NCBI GenBank assembly: GCA_964244295.1
Contig: CAXTIG010000025.1
Coordinates: 30,180 to 94,179, forward strand
Direction of reading: 5' to 3'
DNA: 64,000 bases
Source of the DNA: JAJAZB01 sp964244295
GTDB lineage: Bacteria; Bacteroidota; Bacteroidia; Cytophagales; Spirosomataceae
Part shown: in pieces, positions 17,886 to 27,270 of the stretch
Position numbering within the stretch: position 1 is the stretch's first letter
How the letters are laid out: each line of letters begins with the position of its first letter
Translations under genes and position numbers: made by a program
The notes under the pieces: model-generated
Databases searched by the model: none
Seen by the model: only the letters and a program-made list of their open reading frames with translations
Told to the model about the DNA's origin: nothing

Positions 17886-17979
17886 TGACCTCTCACGCGG
17901 AGCGGTCCGCCACTGCGCGTGACTGTTTTTGTTCGGTAAAAAATTCTCAACCGTTTCACCTCCAATCCGTTCAAAATCG

Positions 17980-20900
17980 ATGAAAAGAACGATGTACCCC
18001 AAGCACATTCGCCGTTTGATGCGCCTCACCAGTGTCCTGCTGCTGACGCTCGCCACGGCCCTGAGCCACGCCCTGCCCGTACCAGCCCAGGGCGTACTCG
18101 ACCGCAATGTGACGCTCAGCCTCCGAGACGTGCCGCTCAAAACCGCCCTGACGCGGCTGGAAAGCAACACCCGCGTGCGTTTCGCCTACAGCCGGAGCGT
18201 CATCCAGCTCGATAAATCCGTGAGCATCTCGGCGGAAGGTGAAACCCTCGCCGCCGTGCTCGACCGCCTGCTGCCGCCGCTCGATATCCGCTACGAGGTG
18301 GTAGGCGGTCAGATTCTGCTGTCGCGGAACGCACCCAAGCCCGAAGTCCCGAAGAGTCGGGAGGGAAGTTTTGAGCCGGTCGAATCCAGCCCTGAAGCAC
18401 CCGCCGACGTAACCGTGTCGGGCCGCGTGACCGACGAAGCCGGGGCGGGCCTGCCGGGCGTAAACGTATCGGTGAAGGCCACGACGCGCGGCACCACCAC
18501 CGACGGCACCGGGGCCTATCGCCTCGTTGTGCCCGATGCAAACGCGGTACTGGTGTTCAGTTCGGTGGGCTACGCCCGGCAGGAAGTCGCAGTTGGGAGC
18601 CTGACCACGCTCAACGTCACCCTAAAAGCCGACGTGCAAAGCCTCGGCGAAGTGGTGGTGGTGGGCTACGGGACCCAGGCCCGCCGCGACCTGACCGGGT
18701 CGATTGCCTCGCTCAACACGAAGGCCATCCGCGACCAGCCCGTGACCAACATCGTCGAGGGCCTGGCCGGGCGGATGCCGGGGGTATTGGTGCAACAAAC
18801 TACCGGCGCACCGGGCAACAGTCCTTCGCTAAAAGTGCGCGGGTTGGGTTCCATCAGCGCGGGCAACGGCCCGCTCATCGTCATCGACGGCCAGCCGCTC
18901 AACTCCGGCGGTTTGACCAACTCCGGCGGCCTCAACCTGCTCAACCCCAACGACATCGAAAGCGTGGACGTGCTGAAAGACGCCAGCGCCACGGCTATTT
19001 ACGGCTCGCGCGGGGCCAACGGCGTGGTGATGGTGACGACCAAACGCGGCAAGAGCGGGCAGAGCCGGGTGAATTTCGATTACTACACGGGCGTTCAGGA
19101 AGTGAGCAAAAAAATGGACTTGCTCAACTCCCAGCAATTCGCCGAGTTTTCAAAAGAAGCCTTCAACACCGCCTACCTGGAGCGCGTACCGGGGGCCAAA
19201 ATCACCGACGCCAACAGCGTTCGGGCCGCCGGGCAGCGCTACCGCTACCCCAGGGGCGAGTTTGCGGGCATCAATTTCGACGACCCGGCCAGTTTGCCCA
19301 CCTACGATTACCAGGATTTGATTTTCCGGCAGGCTCCCATCAGCAGCTACCAGCTTTCTGGCTCGGGCGGGAGCGAGCGGGTGCAGTTTCTGTTGTCGGG
19401 CAATTACCTCAAGCAGGACGGCATCATCCGGCGCTCGGACCTCAACCGCTACACCTTCCGCTCGAATGTAGACGCGCAGCTTTCGACGAAACTCAAAATC
19501 GGGATGAGTTTTAGTCCCTCGTATTCCCTCGAAAACCGCGTGAACTCCGACGGGCACTGGGCCAACAACGGGGTCATCAACGCGGCCATTTCGCAGGTGC
19601 CCTTCGTGCCGATTTACGGCCCCGACGGCGTCACGTACACCTCGCAGGCCGCCTACGCCGCGCCCTACGACTGGCCGGGCATCACCAATCCGGTGGCCAA
19701 CATCACCGAACTCGACAACCGCGTCGGGACGCTGCGCCTGCTGGGCAGTGCCTACGCCGAGTGGAACCTCTGGAAAACCCTGACCTACCGGGGCACCTTC
19801 GGCGGCGACCTCAGCTACCTGCGCCAGAACCAGTTTCAAACCTCGGCCATTCCACTCAACCAACTCCTGCCCCCCAACATCAACACGGGCAGCGCCTACG
19901 CCTCGCAAAACATCAACTGGGTCACCAGCCACACGCTCAACTACACCTTCGAACTCGGTACGGCACACCGCTTCGGAGCCTTGATTGGGCTGGAATCGCA
20001 GAAAAATAATTTTGAGGAAAATCGGGTGAACGCCAACGCCTTTCCCAACGACGTCGTCCGGACGCTCAACGCCGGGACTATCATCGGCGGCACCTCGTTC
20101 CAGGACCAGTGGTCGCTGGCTTCGTACTTCGGGCGGGTCAATTACTCGTTCAAGGACAAGTACCTGTTCAACGCCTCCATCCGGCGCGACGGCTCCTCGC
20201 GCTTTGGTCAGAACAACCGCAACGGCGTGTTCCCCTCGGCTTCGATTGGCTGGCGGGTGATGGAAGAGCCGTTCATGAAAAACGTGGACGCGATTTCGGA
20301 GTTGAAACTGCGGGTGAGCTACGGACTTTCGGGTAACAACGCCTTTCAAAACAGCAACGGGACGCCCAATAATTACCCCGCCATCGGTACGCTGGGCAAA
20401 GACAACTACGTGTTCGGCAACGTTCTCTCCAACGGCCTCGCCACCGGCACCATCGGCAACGACAACCTGACCTGGGAAAAAAGCCGCCAGACCGACGTGG
20501 GGCTAGAACTGGGCTTGTTCCAGAGCCGGATTTTCCTGAACGTCGATTACTACTCCCGCATCACCACCGACCTGCTGCTGGCCGTGCAGGTGCCCACGCT
20601 GACGGGCTTTTCGACGGCCACGAGCAACATCGGCAAGGTGGAAAACAAGGGGATGGAGTTTGCCCTCAGCACGCGCAACCTGCGCGGGGCCTTCACCTGG
20701 AACACCGATTTCAATCTCTCCTTCAACCGCAACAAAGTGTTGGCCCTCGGCCCCACCGGCGACCCCATTCGCAGTGGCACCGGCGTGGGCGAAACCAACA
20801 TCACCCTCATCGGCCAGCCGCTGGGGAATTTTTACGGCTACCAGCAACTCGGCGTGTTCCGCGACCAGGCCGACCTCGACGGCTACCCGCATTTTGCCGA

Positions 20901-21492
20901 CAGCCGCCCCGGCGACGTAAAATTTGCGGACGTGAATGGCGATGGCAAAATCAATGCCGACGACCGCACGAGTATCGGCAACAACCAGCCCGATTTTATC
21001 TACGGCCTCACCAACTCGTTTTCGTTCAAAGGCTTCGATCTGAGCGTGGTGATTCAGGGCATTCAGGGCGGTAAAATCCTGAACCTGTCGCGGCGGTTCT
21101 TCGAAAACCTGGAGGGCAACGCCAACTCCGTCACCTCGGTGCTGGGCCGCTGGCGCTCGCCCCAGGAACCCGGTGACGGCATCACACCCCGCGCCAACAC
21201 CCGCTCGACGGGCAACAACAACCAGGTTTCGACCCGCTGGGTGGAAAGCGCCAGTTACCTCCGGGTGCGCAACATCACGCTGGGCTACAACGTCCCGGCG
21301 ACGCTCTCGCAACGCATCAAAGTACAGACACTGCGGCTCTACGCAGGGGTGCAAAATGCCTTCACCTCCTCGAAGTACATCGGCTACAACCCCGAAGTGA
21401 GCGGCTACGAAAACCCGCTCACCGGTGGCGTCGATTACGGCTCCTACCCGCTACCCCGGACGTACACGGTGGGGCTGAATCTGGGATTTTAA
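17980..21492 (+). CDS. SusC/RagA TonB-dependent receptor with N-terminal STN signalling domain
   Basis: 1170 residues from the start at 17980 (an upstream start at 17929 would add 17 residues before the signal). Order of domains: signal peptide (ending LPVPAQG), STN domain (LSLRDVPLKTALTRLESNTRVRFAYS, DIRYEVVGGQILL), linker, carboxypeptidase-regulatory-like domain (VSGRVTDEAGAGLPGVNVSV), a TonB-box region, plug (VVVVGYGTQARRDLTGSI; DVLKDASATAIYGSRGANGVV) and barrel ending VGLNLGF. It imports a substrate with the SusD downstream and, through the STN domain, signals to FecR and the ECF sigma, probably autoregulating this locus. The cargo is unknown. Confidence 0.95.
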   Translation: MKRTMYPKHIRRLMRLTSVLLLTLATALSHALPVPAQGVLDRNVTLSLRDVPLKTALTRLESNTRVRFAYSRSVIQLDKSVSISAEGETLAAVLDRLLPPLDIRYEVVGGQILLSRNAPKPEVPKSREGSFEPVESSPEAPADVTVSGRVTDEAGAGLPGVNVSVKATTRGTTTDGTGAYRLVVPDANAVLVFSSVGYARQEVAVGSLTTLNVTLKADVQSLGEVVVVGYGTQARRDLTGSIASLNTKAIRDQPVTNIVEGLAGRMPGVLVQQTTGAPGNSPSLKVRGLGSISAGNGPLIVIDGQPLNSGGLTNSGGLNLLNPNDIESVDVLKDASATAIYGSRGANGVVMVTTKRGKSGQSRVNFDYYTGVQEVSKKMDLLNSQQFAEFSKEAFNTAYLERVPGAKITDANSVRAAGQRYRYPRGEFAGINFDDPASLPTYDYQDLIFRQAPISSYQLSGSGGSERVQFLLSGNYLKQDGIIRRSDLNRYTFRSNVDAQLSTKLKIGMSFSPSYSLENRVNSDGHWANNGVINAAISQVPFVPIYGPDGVTYTSQAAYAAPYDWPGITNPVANITELDNRVGTLRLLGSAYAEWNLWKTLTYRGTFGGDLSYLRQNQFQTSAIPLNQLLPPNINTGSAYASQNINWVTSHTLNYTFELGTAHRFGALIGLESQKNNFEENRVNANAFPNDVVRTLNAGTIIGGTSFQDQWSLASYFGRVNYSFKDKYLFNASIRRDGSSRFGQNNRNGVFPSASIGWRVMEEPFMKNVDAISELKLRVSYGLSGNNAFQNSNGTPNNYPAIGTLGKDNYVFGNVLSNGLATGTIGNDNLTWEKSRQTDVGLELGLFQSRIFLNVDYYSRITTDLLLAVQVPTLTGFSTATSNIGKVENKGMEFALSTRNLRGAFTWNTDFNLSFNRNKVLALGPTGDPIRSGTGVGETNITLIGQPLGNFYGYQQLGVFRDQADLDGYPHFADSRPGDVKFADVNGDGKINADDRTSIGNNQPDFIYGLTNSFSFKGFDLSVVIQGIQGGKILNLSRRFFENLEGNANSVTSVLGRWRSPQEPGDGITPRANTRSTGNNNQVSTRWVESASYLRVRNITLGYNVPATLSQRIKVQTLRLYAGVQNAFTSSKYIGYNPEVSGYENPLTGGVDYGSYPLPRTYTVGLNLGF

Positions 21493-21497
21493 TTTAA

Positions 21498-21572
21498 ACC
21501 CCATCCCAACCCTTCCCCTATTGGGAAGGGCTTAAAACCCCTCTCAGCAGGAGAGGGGCAGGGGTGAGGTTA
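21498..21572. repeat. Tandem small hairpins between susC and susD
   Basis: Two perfect 8-bp hairpins with 5-nt loops (21510-21530 and 21538-21558), both C-rich then G-rich, fill the gap between receptor and lipoprotein genes. A role in setting the relative expression of susC and susD is possible. Confidence 0.7.
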
Positions 21573-21585
21573 AACACAACCAACC

Positions 21586-23019
21586 ATGAAATCAAGATAC
21601 CTCCTCACCGCCTTGCTCTGCCTCAGCCTGACGGCCTGCAAGGAAAAATTTCTCGACCTGGCGCCCATTTCCCAGGCCAACACGTCCTCGTTTTTCAAAA
21701 CCCAATCCGACCTGCTCAACGCCCTGAGCGGAGCCTACGGGTCCCTGCAATTTGCCGGGCAGTACGGGCAGTTGTACGTCGTGTCGGAAATCCCTTCCGA
21801 CGACACCTCGCCGGTGCTCTCCGGCTCCGTGACCGACCAGGACGAGTTCGACAAGTTTTACCTCCGCACCACCAACCCCTTCCTGGCCACCCGCTGGGCC
21901 GATGGCTACCGGGGTATTTACCGCTGCAACACGGTCATCGACCGCACGGCGGGCGTGACGATGGACGAAGCGGTGAAGGCCCGCATCGTGGGCGAAGCAA
22001 AATTCCTGCGGGCGCTGATGTACTTCAACCTCGTGCGGGTGTTCGGCGACGTGCCGCTGGTGCTGAAGGAAATCAGTGACCCCGCCGAAGGCTACGAATT
22101 TGCCCGTGCCCCCGTGGCCGAGGTGTACGCACAAATCGTCAAGGATTTGACCGATGCCGAAGGCGTTTTGCCCGCCAGCTACACCGGCGCCAACGTGGGC
22201 CGGGCTACGCGCGGCGCGGCGAAGGGCTTGCTGGGGAAAGTGTATTTGACGCAGAAAAAGTACCCGGAAGCCGTTGCCAAACTGAAGGAAGTTGTGGATG
22301 CCGCTACCTACGACCTGCTGCCCACCTACGCCGACCTGTTTAAACCCGCCAACAAAAACAGCAGGGAGTCGCTTTTCGAGGTGCAGTACAAAAAAGGCGC
22401 GATTGGCGAAGGCAGCAATTTTGGCAACACCTACGCCCCCGAAAACTCCGGCAACGCCGTTATTCAGTTTGGCGGCGGCGGCAACAATCAACCCACCGTC
22501 GACTTAATCAATTCGTACGAAACGGGCGACCTGCGCCGGGACGTATCCCTGGCGACGAGTTACGTCAATGCCGGTGGCACCAAAATCGATTACCGCTACG
22601 TCCGCAAGTACCTCGACGCGCCCCTGACCAACGGCGACGCCGAAGACAACTGGTACGTACTCCGCTACGCCGACGTGCTGCTGCTCTACGCCGAAGCCCT
22701 CAACGAAACCGGCCAGACTGCTCAGGCCCTGCCCCTGCTCAACCGGGTGCGGCAACGCGCCAAACTAGCCGACAAAACCGGGCTGACCCAGGCGGAGGCC
22801 CGCCTCGCCATCGAGCAGGAGCGCCGGGTAGAACTGGCCTTCGAGGGCCACCGCTGGTTCGATCTCGTGCGAACGGGCCGGGCCATTCCGGTGCTCACGG
22901 CCAAAGCGGCGGCCATCGGCATCAAAGCCCAGTTGACCGAAAACAACCTCGTTTTCCCCGTACCGCAGAGCCAAGTGGACATCAACGTGAGTAAAATCAA
23001 GCAGAACGCCGGATATTGA
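21586..23019 (+). CDS. SusD/RagB-family lipoprotein
   Basis: 477 residues; lipoprotein signal ends LSLTAC, Cys18. SusD hallmarks: FFKTQSDLLNALSGAYGSL near the N-terminus, GEAKFLRALMYFNLVRVFGDVPLVL (TPR-like core), YADVLLLYAEALNETGQ, and the C-terminal ERRVELAFEGHRWFDLVRTGRA. It partners the STN-SusC upstream. This sequence is from a different SusD branch from the one at 2874, which lacks the GHRWFDLVRTG motif in this form, so the two loci probably handle different cargo. Confidence 0.95.
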   Translation: MKSRYLLTALLCLSLTACKEKFLDLAPISQANTSSFFKTQSDLLNALSGAYGSLQFAGQYGQLYVVSEIPSDDTSPVLSGSVTDQDEFDKFYLRTTNPFLATRWADGYRGIYRCNTVIDRTAGVTMDEAVKARIVGEAKFLRALMYFNLVRVFGDVPLVLKEISDPAEGYEFARAPVAEVYAQIVKDLTDAEGVLPASYTGANVGRATRGAAKGLLGKVYLTQKKYPEAVAKLKEVVDAATYDLLPTYADLFKPANKNSRESLFEVQYKKGAIGEGSNFGNTYAPENSGNAVIQFGGGGNNQPTVDLINSYETGDLRRDVSLATSYVNAGGTKIDYRYVRKYLDAPLTNGDAEDNWYVLRYADVLLLYAEALNETGQTAQALPLLNRVRQRAKLADKTGLTQAEARLAIEQERRVELAFEGHRWFDLVRTGRAIPVLTAKAAAIGIKAQLTENNLVFPVPQSQVDINVSKIKQNAGY

Positions 23020-23048
23020 ATGTGCTGGCTCGTTGAGAAAAAAGGGAT

Positions 23049-23149
23049 TGTCATCCCGACGCAGGAGGGATCTCGTTGGCCTTTGGATTTGCCTGCCGAT
23101 AGTCGAGAGTTAGGTACCCTAACGAGATCCCTCCTGCGTCGGGATGACA
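23049..23149. repeat. GTCATCCCGA-type inverted repeat
   Basis: Perfect 29-nt arms, 23049-23077 and 23121-23149, with a 43-nt spacer. It lies between convergent genes (susD and the ATP-grasp gene) and could stop transcription on either strand, although no T run follows. Confidence 0.88.
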
Positions 23150-23203
23150 GCCGCTGTAGAACAGTCCCCGTTTTTTTAAATCCTAAACAACTTCGACTCA
23201 CTT

Positions 23204-24229
23204 TCACCGAAAATGCCCCCAGGTCACTTTCAGGATTTCCGAAAACGGAACGGGCTGGATGCCCCGCGCTTTTTGCCGCTGGCAGATTTCGGCCAGGATG
23301 TCCCAGTGCCGGGCCAGGTCGCGGTAGGCTTCGCGGAGGGAATGGCGCGGGTCATAAATGTGGCCGGGTTCGGAGGAGGCCCCGTTAAGTTCCAGAATCC
23401 GGATGGTGCGGCCCGCGAGGAGGTCTTCGACGCTGCGCACTTTTAGGTCGAAACGCCCGAAGTGAAAGCCGTCGATGGGTTGGGCGATGCGGTCGAAAAC
23501 TTGGTCGAGATCTTCCGAAATGAGGTGGTTGTCGTCGATGAATTTGGTGCCCCGGCAGTGGTTGCCGATGGGTTCGAGCAGGCGGGTTTCCCCGGCGGGA
23601 ATAATTTCTTGAATGCCCGCGCCGAGGCGATCCCGCATCGTGTCGAGTTGAAAGCGGGCGCGGGTTTCCAGTTGCATCAATTCCTCGATGGTCGAGCGCC
23701 CGTCGCCGGTCACGCTCAGAAATCCCTTGCGCGTGACGGAGCTGACCTGGCCGTTTTCTTCATCGGGAAACCGCGAGTATAAAATTCCGAACTCCAAGGG
23801 TTCCTGCACGAATTCCTGAACGATGAACGCCGCGCCGATGGCCCGAACCTGCGTGGCCAGTTCGGCGGAATTGCTCACTTTTTCCACCTTCGTGCCGCGC
23901 TCACCCACGTCGGGTTTCACCACGACGGGGTACGAAAGGCCCGCCTCTCGGAGAGATTTTTCAACCGTTTCAACGGTCTCGGTTCCCGAAAAAAAGAGGG
24001 TCGTGGGCAAAAACTCCGCCGGAATTTGACGCAGAATATCCGATTTACTTTCCCCGAAAAACCCACCCCAATCCATACCGGGGTTAGCAGCCGTGAAGTA
24101 GGCCATCGAACGGGTTTTCAGAGCCAGATACGCCCAGTAGGGCAGCATGGGCAGGTAAAACGCCCACCAGGTCCAGTATTCGTAGTGGGTGAGTTTGAGG
24201 AGGAGAAGCGGCCAGCGGAAGTTTTTCAT
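23204..24229 (-). CDS. ATP-grasp domain protein of unknown specificity
   Basis: 341 residues. An N-terminal part with aromatic and hydrophobic stretches (YWTWWAFYLPMLPYWAYLAL) precedes an ATP-grasp fold: YPVVVKPDVGERGTKVEKV (nucleotide-binding strand and glycine-rich loop, near residue 100-118), FIVQEFVQEPLEFGILY, and the metal-binding ILELNGASSEP near the C-terminus. These place it near D-Ala-D-Ala ligase/RimK-like ligases, which join a carboxylate to an amine at the cost of ATP, but neither substrate is recognisable. A DoxX gene lies directly upstream on the same strand. Confidence 0.78.
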   Translation of the reverse strand: MKNFRWPLLLLKLTHYEYWTWWAFYLPMLPYWAYLALKTRSMAYFTAANPGMDWGGFFGESKSDILRQIPAEFLPTTLFFSGTETVETVEKSLREAGLSYPVVVKPDVGERGTKVEKVSNSAELATQVRAIGAAFIVQEFVQEPLEFGILYSRFPDEENGQVSSVTRKGFLSVTGDGRSTIEELMQLETRARFQLDTMRDRLGAGIQEIIPAGETRLLEPIGNHCRGTKFIDDNHLISEDLDQVFDRIAQPIDGFHFGRFDLKVRSVEDLLAGRTIRILELNGASSEPGHIYDPRHSLREAYRDLARHWDILAEICQRQKARGIQPVPFSEILKVTWGHFR

Positions 24230-24240
24230 GCGGGGAAACG

Positions 24241-24285
24241 GCGCGAAGGGGACGGAACTTCCGGGAAGTTCCGTCCCCTTCGCGC
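24241..24285. terminator. Perfect 21-bp GC-rich hairpin
   Basis: Arms 24241-24261 and 24265-24285 with a 3-nt loop, between the ends of doxX and the ATP-grasp gene. It lacks a T run, so termination would rely on the very stable stem; it may instead be an mRNA processing or stability element inside a doxX/ATP-grasp transcript. Confidence 0.75.
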
Positions 24286-24295
24286 CATTGCGGAA

Positions 24296-24685
24296 TTAGC
24301 GAAGGTTGAGCAGCGGCACGTCACGGCGACGCAAAATCAACACCGTGGTGCAGCACACGAAGGTAATCAGGGCGTAGGCAAAAAGTTGCCCGTCGTCGCC
24401 CATCACTTCGATGCCCAGCACCGTTAGGTGCGAGAGAATGGCCCCTGCCATTACGCCCAGGGCCAACAGCGCCCCCGCCCAGGCCGTGCGTGGAATCAGC
24501 AGCAGCACCCCGGCGATGAGTTCAACAATTCCCGAACCGATGCGGCCGATGGGTTCAGCGCCGATTTTTGTGAAAATATACACGCTTTCTTCAGAGGCCG
24601 TGAATTTGAAAAAAAGCGTCTGAAGCAGAATCACGGCGGCCACGAGTTGGGCCACCCAGGCGATTCGGTTTTGGGTTTTGGTCAT
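24296..24685 (-). CDS. DoxX-family membrane protein
   Basis: 129 residues, four predicted membrane helices (AQLVAAVILLQTLFFKF; GSGIVELIAGVLLLI; GALLALGVMAGAILSHL; LFAYALITFVCCTTVLIL). The first helix with the FKFTA motif and the pattern of the next two are typical of DoxX. Members have been tied to thiosulfate oxidation and redox stress in other bacteria; no specific role can be assigned here. It is upstream of the ATP-grasp gene. Confidence 0.82.
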   Translation of the reverse strand: MTKTQNRIAWVAQLVAAVILLQTLFFKFTASEESVYIFTKIGAEPIGRIGSGIVELIAGVLLLIPRTAWAGALLALGVMAGAILSHLTVLGIEVMGDDGQLFAYALITFVCCTTVLILRRRDVPLLNLR

Positions 24686-24719
24686 GGTTGGATGCTGACT
24701 ATTGGATACCGGAGAAAAT

Positions 24720-25277
24720 TTAAATGGGACTCAGGGTCGGGGCAACCAGCGCCTTACGAAAAACCACCTTATCCTCGCCCGCCTGGTAGAAATCGCGAAT
24801 TCGCGCTTCCTCGTCGTAACCGCATTTCCGGTAGAACGCCCGCTGGTATTCAAAGTCCGGCAATCCCGACGTTTCCACCAGCAGTAAGCGTTCCCCCCGT
24901 GCCCTCAAGTCTTCCTCGACGTAGCGAAGCAATGCCGCCCCGCGCCCCTGTCCCTGCCGGTCAGAATGGATGGCGATCAGGTACAGGTTCCAGGTGCCTT
25001 CGGTCAGGCGCTCCGGCGCGTAGTACGCAACGCCCACCGGCCCGTTGTGGTCGTCGGTGAGCCAGTAGTGCTCGCTGCCGGGTTGGTGGTTGAAATAGTC
25101 GGCCATCATGTCGTCCAATAGGTCCGAAGGAAACAGGCCGACCGCGTCGATGATGGACTTCAGCGCGGGTACGTCAGCCTGGGTGGCTGGTCGAATCGTG
25201 GCCGATTGGAGTGGGTCCTGGGTCAGTTCAGGGTTGTTTGTCAAGCCTGACGGGTGAAGGTTAGAATCGGGTTGCAT
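24720..25277 (-). CDS. GNAT-family N-acetyltransferase
   Basis: 185 residues. After a roughly 25-residue variable leader, the GNAT fold starts at ATIRPATQADVPAL; the acetyl-CoA pyrophosphate loop is DRQGQGRGAALL, followed by RLLLVETSGLPDFEYQRAFYRKCGY, the typical motif B. It acetylates an unidentified amine or amino group. A nearer start at residue 26 is possible. It is the last gene of the run 25785-24720 on the minus strand. Confidence 0.87.
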   Translation of the reverse strand: MQPDSNLHPSGLTNNPELTQDPLQSATIRPATQADVPALKSIIDAVGLFPSDLLDDMMADYFNHQPGSEHYWLTDDHNGPVGVAYYAPERLTEGTWNLYLIAIHSDRQGQGRGAALLRYVEEDLRARGERLLLVETSGLPDFEYQRAFYRKCGYDEEARIRDFYQAGEDKVVFRKALVAPTLSPI

Positions 25278-25323
25278 CGTGCAAGTTGTTCTGTCAAGCT
25301 ACCCGATGGAGGGTAGCGGAATT

Positions 25324-25785
25324 TCACCGAAACGTTTTCGCCCAATTCACATCCGCCTGGCGGTGCAGACGGGTTTCGTCTTTGTTCCACTTGGGCAGGG
25401 TGTTGGTGAAGAGCTTGTTGTAAAACAGGTACAGTTTGCCCTCGTCGAGTTTGAAGGTTTCGGGGTCTACTTCCACCTTCGAGCCGTCGTCGCCCATGGC
25501 GTAGGCGCACCAGCCGCCGTATTGCGGCTCGTAGCGGGCCGGGGATTTCTTGAATGCGTCGAGGTTGGCGGCGTTGGCGAAGCGGTAGGTCACCCCGCCG
25601 TAGGTCGTGGTGTAATCGGCCTTGCCCTTGAGCGGCTTGCTGCCGCTGAAGTAACTCACGGCGTCGTACCCTTGCAGGGCGAGGCCGTTTTTGAGGAAAA
25701 ATTGCTGTTGGCGGAGTGGTGCGTTTTGCGCCAGCACGGGGCCGCCGAGCAAACCAAACAGGAGCAGCGGAAGGAGAATTTTCAT
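25324..25785 (-). CDS. Exported YHS-domain protein
   Basis: 153 residues with a signal peptide (LLPLLLFGLLGGPVLAQ). The mature protein holds one YHS domain: LQGYDAVSYFSGSKPLKGKADYTTTYGGVTYRFANAANLDAFKKSP followed by YEPQYGGWCAYAMGDDG, the usual layout of exported YHS proteins of Gram-negative bacteria. A metal-binding or chaperone role is often proposed; unproven. Length is normal. Confidence 0.9.
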   Translation of the reverse strand: MKILLPLLLFGLLGGPVLAQNAPLRQQQFFLKNGLALQGYDAVSYFSGSKPLKGKADYTTTYGGVTYRFANAANLDAFKKSPARYEPQYGGWCAYAMGDDGSKVEVDPETFKLDEGKLYLFYNKLFTNTLPKWNKDETRLHRQADVNWAKTFR

Positions 25786-25868
25786 CGGAATCGGGTCTTT
25801 TTTGATGCAAAATTACCCCTTCCGGTACCCGGCAAGCTGTCGGCGTGCCGACACAATTCCGCTGATTT

Positions 25869-26513
25869 TCAGAAAACCCACAACCGCAGCCCTTGCCAGA
25901 GTGCCATTCCCACGAAACCCAGGCCCATCACCACGTCGAAGCGCTCCGGGTGCAGGTAGCGCTCGATGCGCGTCCGGTGGCGGTGGGTCAGGCGGGCGTA
26001 AACGTACAAAATTCCGAATGCGCCCAGGCTGGTGCCCGTTACAAACGCCACCTGCTGCGCCAAGGTGCTGACCCGTAGCATGGGGTAGCCGTGGTAGGAA
26101 ACCAGAATCACCATCCAAAACGGCAGCAACTGCGGGTTAAGCAGGGAAAGCACCAGGCCCCGGCTAAATGAATCGCGTCCCCCCGTTCCAGTTTCCCGTT
26201 CTAGTCTGGATGTCGAAGGGCGACGGGTGCGGCGGAAAATGGTCAGCACCCCCAATCCCAGCAACACGGGGACGATGGCAACTCGCAGGGCATTGAACAG
26301 CCCCGGCACCTGCTCGAAGAAATTTACCCCCTGCACAGCCAGCAACCCGTACCCGATTTCGGGTACACAACCGCCCGCCGCCAGCCAAAGTCCCGCTGAA
26401 AGCCCACGTCGCAACGTGGCCTGTACGACCGAGAGGTTGACCGGACCGGGGTGTACCGAGCCAGCGAAACTAATCAGAAAAGTGAGGCTGAAAATCATCA
26501 GCAGGGAAAGCAT
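25869..26513 (-). CDS. LysE/RhtB-family exporter (copy 1)
   Basis: 214 residues with five to six membrane helices; the signature SVHPGPVNLSVVQATLRRG near the N-terminus is the LysE family's conserved GPxN motif and the second half (LLNPQLLPFWMVIL) carries the NPQ motif. Such proteins export amino acids. It is a close paralogue of the next gene, reading in the same direction 63 bases apart, so the two come from a tandem duplication. They could act as a heteromer or differ in substrate. Confidence 0.86.
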   Translation of the reverse strand: MLSLLMIFSLTFLISFAGSVHPGPVNLSVVQATLRRGLSAGLWLAAGGCVPEIGYGLLAVQGVNFFEQVPGLFNALRVAIVPVLLGLGVLTIFRRTRRPSTSRLERETGTGGRDSFSRGLVLSLLNPQLLPFWMVILVSYHGYPMLRVSTLAQQVAFVTGTSLGAFGILYVYARLTHRHRTRIERYLHPERFDVVMGLGFVGMALWQGLRLWVF

Positions 26514-26576
26514 GGCGCGGTGGAAAGACCCCGCAAGAGTACGAAATCAAGAAATTGAAGCGTGTCAGCCACCCGA

Positions 26577-27218
26577 CTAAATCAGCGAAACGGCCCGCCA
26601 CAAGCCTAAGCCGATGAGGCCGCAGCCCATGATAAGGTCAAACCGTTGGGGCTGGAGGTACTGGCTCAATTTTTCGCGGCGGCGGTGGATGAACAGCGCG
26701 TACAGATTGAGAATCGTAAACGCCCCCAACGCGGCCCCCATGGCAAACGTGAGTTGTTGAGCCGTGGTCGTGATGCGTAACCAGGGGTAATTGCTGTAGT
26801 ACACCAGCACGAAAAACCAGAATAAAGGAAGTTGAGGATTCAGAAAAGCCGTGAGCAACCCCCGTAGAAACGAAGAGCGGCCCGCTACCGGCACCCCGGC
26901 TACTTCCTTCGGGACCTCCGGTGTCGCCCGGTACGCCCGCCACAGCGCCAGCATTCCCAGTAACAACAACGCCGGAACGGCCACCACCCGTAACGTATGC
27001 TGCAAACCCGGCACCTGGTCGAACCACTGCGAGCCGAAGGCCACCAGTCCGCCGTACACCAGTTCGGGAATGCAACCCCCTAGTGCCAGCCATAACCCGG
27101 CCCGGCGGCTTTGGTGCAACGTGGCCTGAATGACCGACAGGTTCACCGGCCCCGGCTGCGCCGAAGCGGCGAAGCTGATGCCAAACGTAATGCCGAAAAG
27201 GGTTAGCAGGCTAAACAC
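26577..27218 (-). CDS. LysE/RhtB-family exporter (copy 2)
   Basis: 213 residues from a GTG at 27218; the frame is open to 27347, but the longer version would overlap the end of eda and add a charged, non-membrane leader absent from the neighbouring copy of 214 residues. Hallmarks are AQPGPVNLSVIQATLHQS and FLNPQLPLFWFFVL. Strong similarity in motifs and helices to copy 1 shows tandem duplication. It lies just downstream of eda in the same direction and may be cotranscribed with it. Confidence 0.82.
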   Translation of the reverse strand: MFSLLTLFGITFGISFAASAQPGPVNLSVIQATLHQSRRAGLWLALGGCIPELVYGGLVAFGSQWFDQVPGLQHTLRVVAVPALLLLGMLALWRAYRATPEVPKEVAGVPVAGRSSFLRGLLTAFLNPQLPLFWFFVLVYYSNYPWLRITTTAQQLTFAMGAALGAFTILNLYALFIHRRREKLSQYLQPQRFDLIMGCGLIGLGLWRAVSLI

Positions 27219-27270
27219 GGTGTCGATGAATGGATTCGTACCGTGGTAATTAAAAAATTCGTGCCGAAGT

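Noticed and set aside
14050..21492. Possible prophage or genomic island
   Set aside because: No integrase, structural phage genes or att-like direct repeats were seen; the tRNA genes at 7.7-7.94 kb are not followed by an integrase.
23020..23388. Frame after susD on the plus strand through the hairpin
   Set aside because: It is formed by repeat DNA and the antisense of the ATP-grasp gene.
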